Part shown: one piece after another, positions 20,626 to 21,918 of the stretch
Numbering within the stretch: position 1 is the stretch's first letter
How the letters are laid out: every line of letters begins with the position of its first letter
IMG/VR virus record: IMGVR_UViG_3300042325_000272
Coordinates: 1-21,918 of that record
DNA from: a virus
DNA length: 21,918 nt
Reading direction: 5' to 3' (one strand)
Notes under the pieces: generated by a model
The model's database searches: none
Told to the model about the DNA's origin: nothing
Seen by the model: only the letters and a program-made list of their open reading frames with translations
Translations under genes and position numbers: made by a program

Positions 20626-20747
20626 TTTGTAAGTATTTCGTAAACTGTTAACCCTATCATTATTCCTACTAATCCTATTATTGTTAAGAATAATTTTAAT
20701 AGGAACCTTATCTCTTTTATATTCTCATCATCTTGAAACTCTCTCAT
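20622..20747 (-). CDS. 41-residue single-span membrane peptide
   Basis: ATG at 20745-20747 overlaps the TGA of the upstream gene and the frame ends in TGA at 20622-20624, overlapping the next ATG. The peptide starts with an acidic tail (MREFQDDENIKEIR) and continues with one hydrophobic helix, FLLKLFLTIIGLVGIMIGLT, then VYEILTK. One transmembrane span is predicted. The two ATGA overlaps make it a convincing small gene. Its function is unknown; host membrane takeover or exclusion are possible. Confidence 0.65.
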   Translation of the reverse strand: MREFQDDENIKEIRFLLKLFLTIIGLVGIMIGLTVYEILTK

Positions 20748-20965
20748 CTTACATCGTGTCTTAGGTCGTATTCTCTATTTTTTAGGTCAATGTATGCCTT
20801 TGTTGACTTCTTTTTTAATGCAGCCCAAATCTCATCGCTTGAGTAATCTATACCATCTACTTCAACTTTGTAGATATTTAAAGCGTTTCTTTGCTCGTCT
20901 TCTAGTTGTCTATATTGTTCCTCTTCCATTCTGAAGTGTAGAAATTCTCTTCCTGCTATACTCAT
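20744..20965 (-). CDS. Hypothetical acidic protein after ERF
   Basis: A 73-residue protein with a charged helix (HFRMEEEQYRQLEDEQRNAL, 10-29), a short strand (YKVEVDGIDYSSDEIWAAL) and a basic-acidic C-terminal helix ending RHDVR. It overlaps the ERF gene by ATGA, so the two are made together and it might assist annealing or bind the same DNA. No family is recognised and no motif supports a specific role. Confidence 0.6.
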   Translation of the reverse strand: MSIAGREFLHFRMEEEQYRQLEDEQRNALNIYKVEVDGIDYSSDEIWAALKKKSTKAYIDLKNREYDLRHDVR

Positions 20966-21474
20966 CTTTTAGTTATTCCGTTAATTACTAATTGTTGTTG
21001 TGCTGTTAATGTGTATGCTGTTTCAAGCTTGTCGAACACGTCTAACTCTAATCCTTCGTATCTATTAACTGCTTTCTCAAATAATACTACAGAACAAATA
21101 GGTTTCGTAATTGCTTGTGGCGCACTGGCTTTTTGTCCGTCATCATCATCAGCTTGTAACGATAAAATCGCCGAAATTTGGTACCTGCGATAGTACGTTA
21201 TTTGAGACCCGAGAGCCTGCGCAGTTAAGTTTGGAGTTAGTTCAATATTACTCTCAATCATTTCTCCGTTATCAATGTCTATTATCTGCGTGAAGACTTT
21301 ACCATCTTTTATCGGTTGTAAGAGTATTAAACCCTTTTCTAATAGTATCGGCTCAACTGCATCAATTAAAGCGTTTAAATCTGCGTATGTGTTTTTAAAA
21401 TGTGGATTCTTAGCATTTTTCTTAACTACTCCTATCTCTTGTTTGGCTGCGTGTATTTTTGCGAATAATTTCAT
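20962..21474 (-). CDS. erf: ERF-family single-strand annealing protein
   Basis: A 170-residue recombinase of the ERF family (P22 Erf type). Landmarks: N-terminal helix, NPHFKNTYADLNALIDAVEP (23-42), a LLEKGLILLQP strand (44-54), and the family signature ALGSQITYYRRYQISAILSL (88-107) with QADDDDG (107-113). These proteins form rings that anneal complementary single strands for phage recombination and repair. The last ~55 residues after SAPQAITKP are a variable tail. It overlaps the next gene by 4 nt and the preceding gene by 4 nt. The early location is standard for this type of phage. Confidence 0.92.
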   Translation of the reverse strand: MKLFAKIHAAKQEIGVVKKNAKNPHFKNTYADLNALIDAVEPILLEKGLILLQPIKDGKVFTQIIDIDNGEMIESNIELTPNLTAQALGSQITYYRRYQISAILSLQADDDDGQKASAPQAITKPICSVVLFEKAVNRYEGLELDVFDKLETAYTLTAQQQLVINGITKR

Positions 21475-21740
21475 AACTCTTGGTTTTTAAGGTAAATTTC
21501 TACTAATTCATTTTGCATCCATTCCTGCTCGAATAATTCTGTAATATCTACGCCAGCAACGTACACCCTTAATACATAAACATATTGACCGTCTTCAGGG
21601 AATCTATTGTCGTAGCTATCTTGAAATTCTACTTCTAAATCAATATCTTTATAATTGATAAATGTTGTTTTTGCATGACTAGGAATTAATTTCTTTAAAT
21701 CCGCTATGCACTCTTCTAGTGTTTTAATTGTGTTTTTCAT
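21471..21740 (-). CDS. Hypothetical early protein
   Basis: An 89-residue acidic protein: an N-terminal helix (TIKTLEECIADLKKLIPSHA), two likely beta strands (DIDLEVEFQDSYD and YVYVLRVYVAGVDITELF) and an acidic C-terminal helix (EWMQNELVEIYLKNQEL). The small alpha/beta layout suggests one folded domain. It overlaps the ERF gene by 4 nt and follows the 51-residue gene by 3 nt, so it belongs to the early operon. No family is recognised. Confidence 0.65.
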   Translation of the reverse strand: MKNTIKTLEECIADLKKLIPSHAKTTFINYKDIDLEVEFQDSYDNRFPEDGQYVYVLRVYVAGVDITELFEQEWMQNELVEIYLKNQEL

Positions 21741-21743
21741 AAT

Positions 21744-21899
21744 TTATTTGTTTATTGCTTTTAAATACTGTAAATATAATTCATAATTGAAGCTTCCCGT
21801 TGTAGCTTCTGCTTGTCCTTTTGATTTCCACCATTTAATACAGATTCCTAAAGGGGGTGCGATGTAAATGTTTTCTAATTTGTTTTGTGTTGCTTTCAT
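21744..21899 (-). CDS. 51-residue hypothetical protein
   Basis: Read from the ATG at 21897-21899 to the TAA at 21744-21746: MKATQNKLENIYIAPPLGIC then IKWWKSKGQAEATTGSFNYE and LYLQYLKAINK. It is basic, with a WW pair and an aromatic-rich C-terminus. It is followed 3 nt later by the next gene, so it fits the operon spacing. I do not recognise it. Nothing convincing is visible in the last 19 nt of the window. Confidence 0.6.
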   Translation of the reverse strand: MKATQNKLENIYIAPPLGICIKWWKSKGQAEATTGSFNYELYLQYLKAINK

Positions 21900-21918
21900 A
21901 ATTTGTGTTTTTATTATT

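Noticed and set aside
1-21918. Integrase, lysis genes, reverse transcriptase (diversity-generating retroelement), tRNA
   Set aside because: No frame shows tyrosine or serine recombinase motifs, an endolysin or holin pair, a reverse transcriptase YxDD motif or a tRNA cloverleaf by eye. The absence is only for this window.

Overview
The window reads as a stretch of a tailed (siphovirus-like) phage or prophage genome from a Bacteroidetes host, most likely a flavobacterium. The DNA is AT-rich and every convincing gene lies on the minus strand, so the functional order runs from high to low coordinates. Neighbouring genes are packed head to tail, often with 4-nt ATGA stop/start overlaps. The three best promoters fit the Bacteroidetes consensus (TTG, a 17-20 nt spacer, then TAnnTTTG) rather than an E. 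coli sigma70 promoter. The tail proteins belong to families I recognise from Bacteroidetes phages. No integrase, lysis cassette, tRNA or CRISPR array is visible.

Layout from the right. (1) About 21.9 to 18.7 kb is an early operon of small genes: an ERF single-strand annealing protein, two tiny membrane proteins and many short conserved hypotheticals, including an apparent fusion of two small phage protein families and the remnant of a duplicated gene end. (2) About 18.7 to 17.84 kb looks like accessory insertions: one gene flanked by related palindromic sequences, then a small lipoprotein gene with its own promoter and intrinsic terminator (a moron). (3) About 17.82 to 17.31 kb has no gene. 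It carries at least ten copies of TTTTTACG, five of them spaced 10-12 bp apart, plus a 20-bp perfect inverted repeat, a promoter and a short leader ending in a strong terminator hairpin. This is the best candidate for a replication origin and control region. (4) About 17.3 to 13.1 kb is the replication/recombination block: a stand-alone copy of the helicase N-terminal domain, an SF3-type primase/helicase, a coiled-coil protein, an SF2 helicase, a VRR-NUC nuclease and small conserved genes. (5) About 13.1 to 11.3 kb holds a metallophosphoesterase and a sigma-70-like factor with its own promoter, placed where early genes give way to late genes. (6) About 11.3 to 9.1 kb is the packaging block (putative small terminase, large terminase). 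(7) About 9.1 to 1.6 kb is the tail block: a tail assembly chaperone with a likely -1 frameshift, tail completion proteins, two large tail/baseplate proteins and the tape measure. (8) About 1.6 kb to the left edge has an XkdF-like prohead protease, a jelly-roll fibre-like protein, a small Cys-rich protein and a truncated gene. Portal and major capsid genes are not in the window and probably lie beyond the left edge.

The features most worth following up are the iteron and inverted-repeat region with its attenuator-like leader RNA just upstream of the replication genes, the duplicated helicase N-terminal domain encoded directly after it, and the lipoprotein moron on its other side. Function assignments come from motifs and remembered families; no database search was run.
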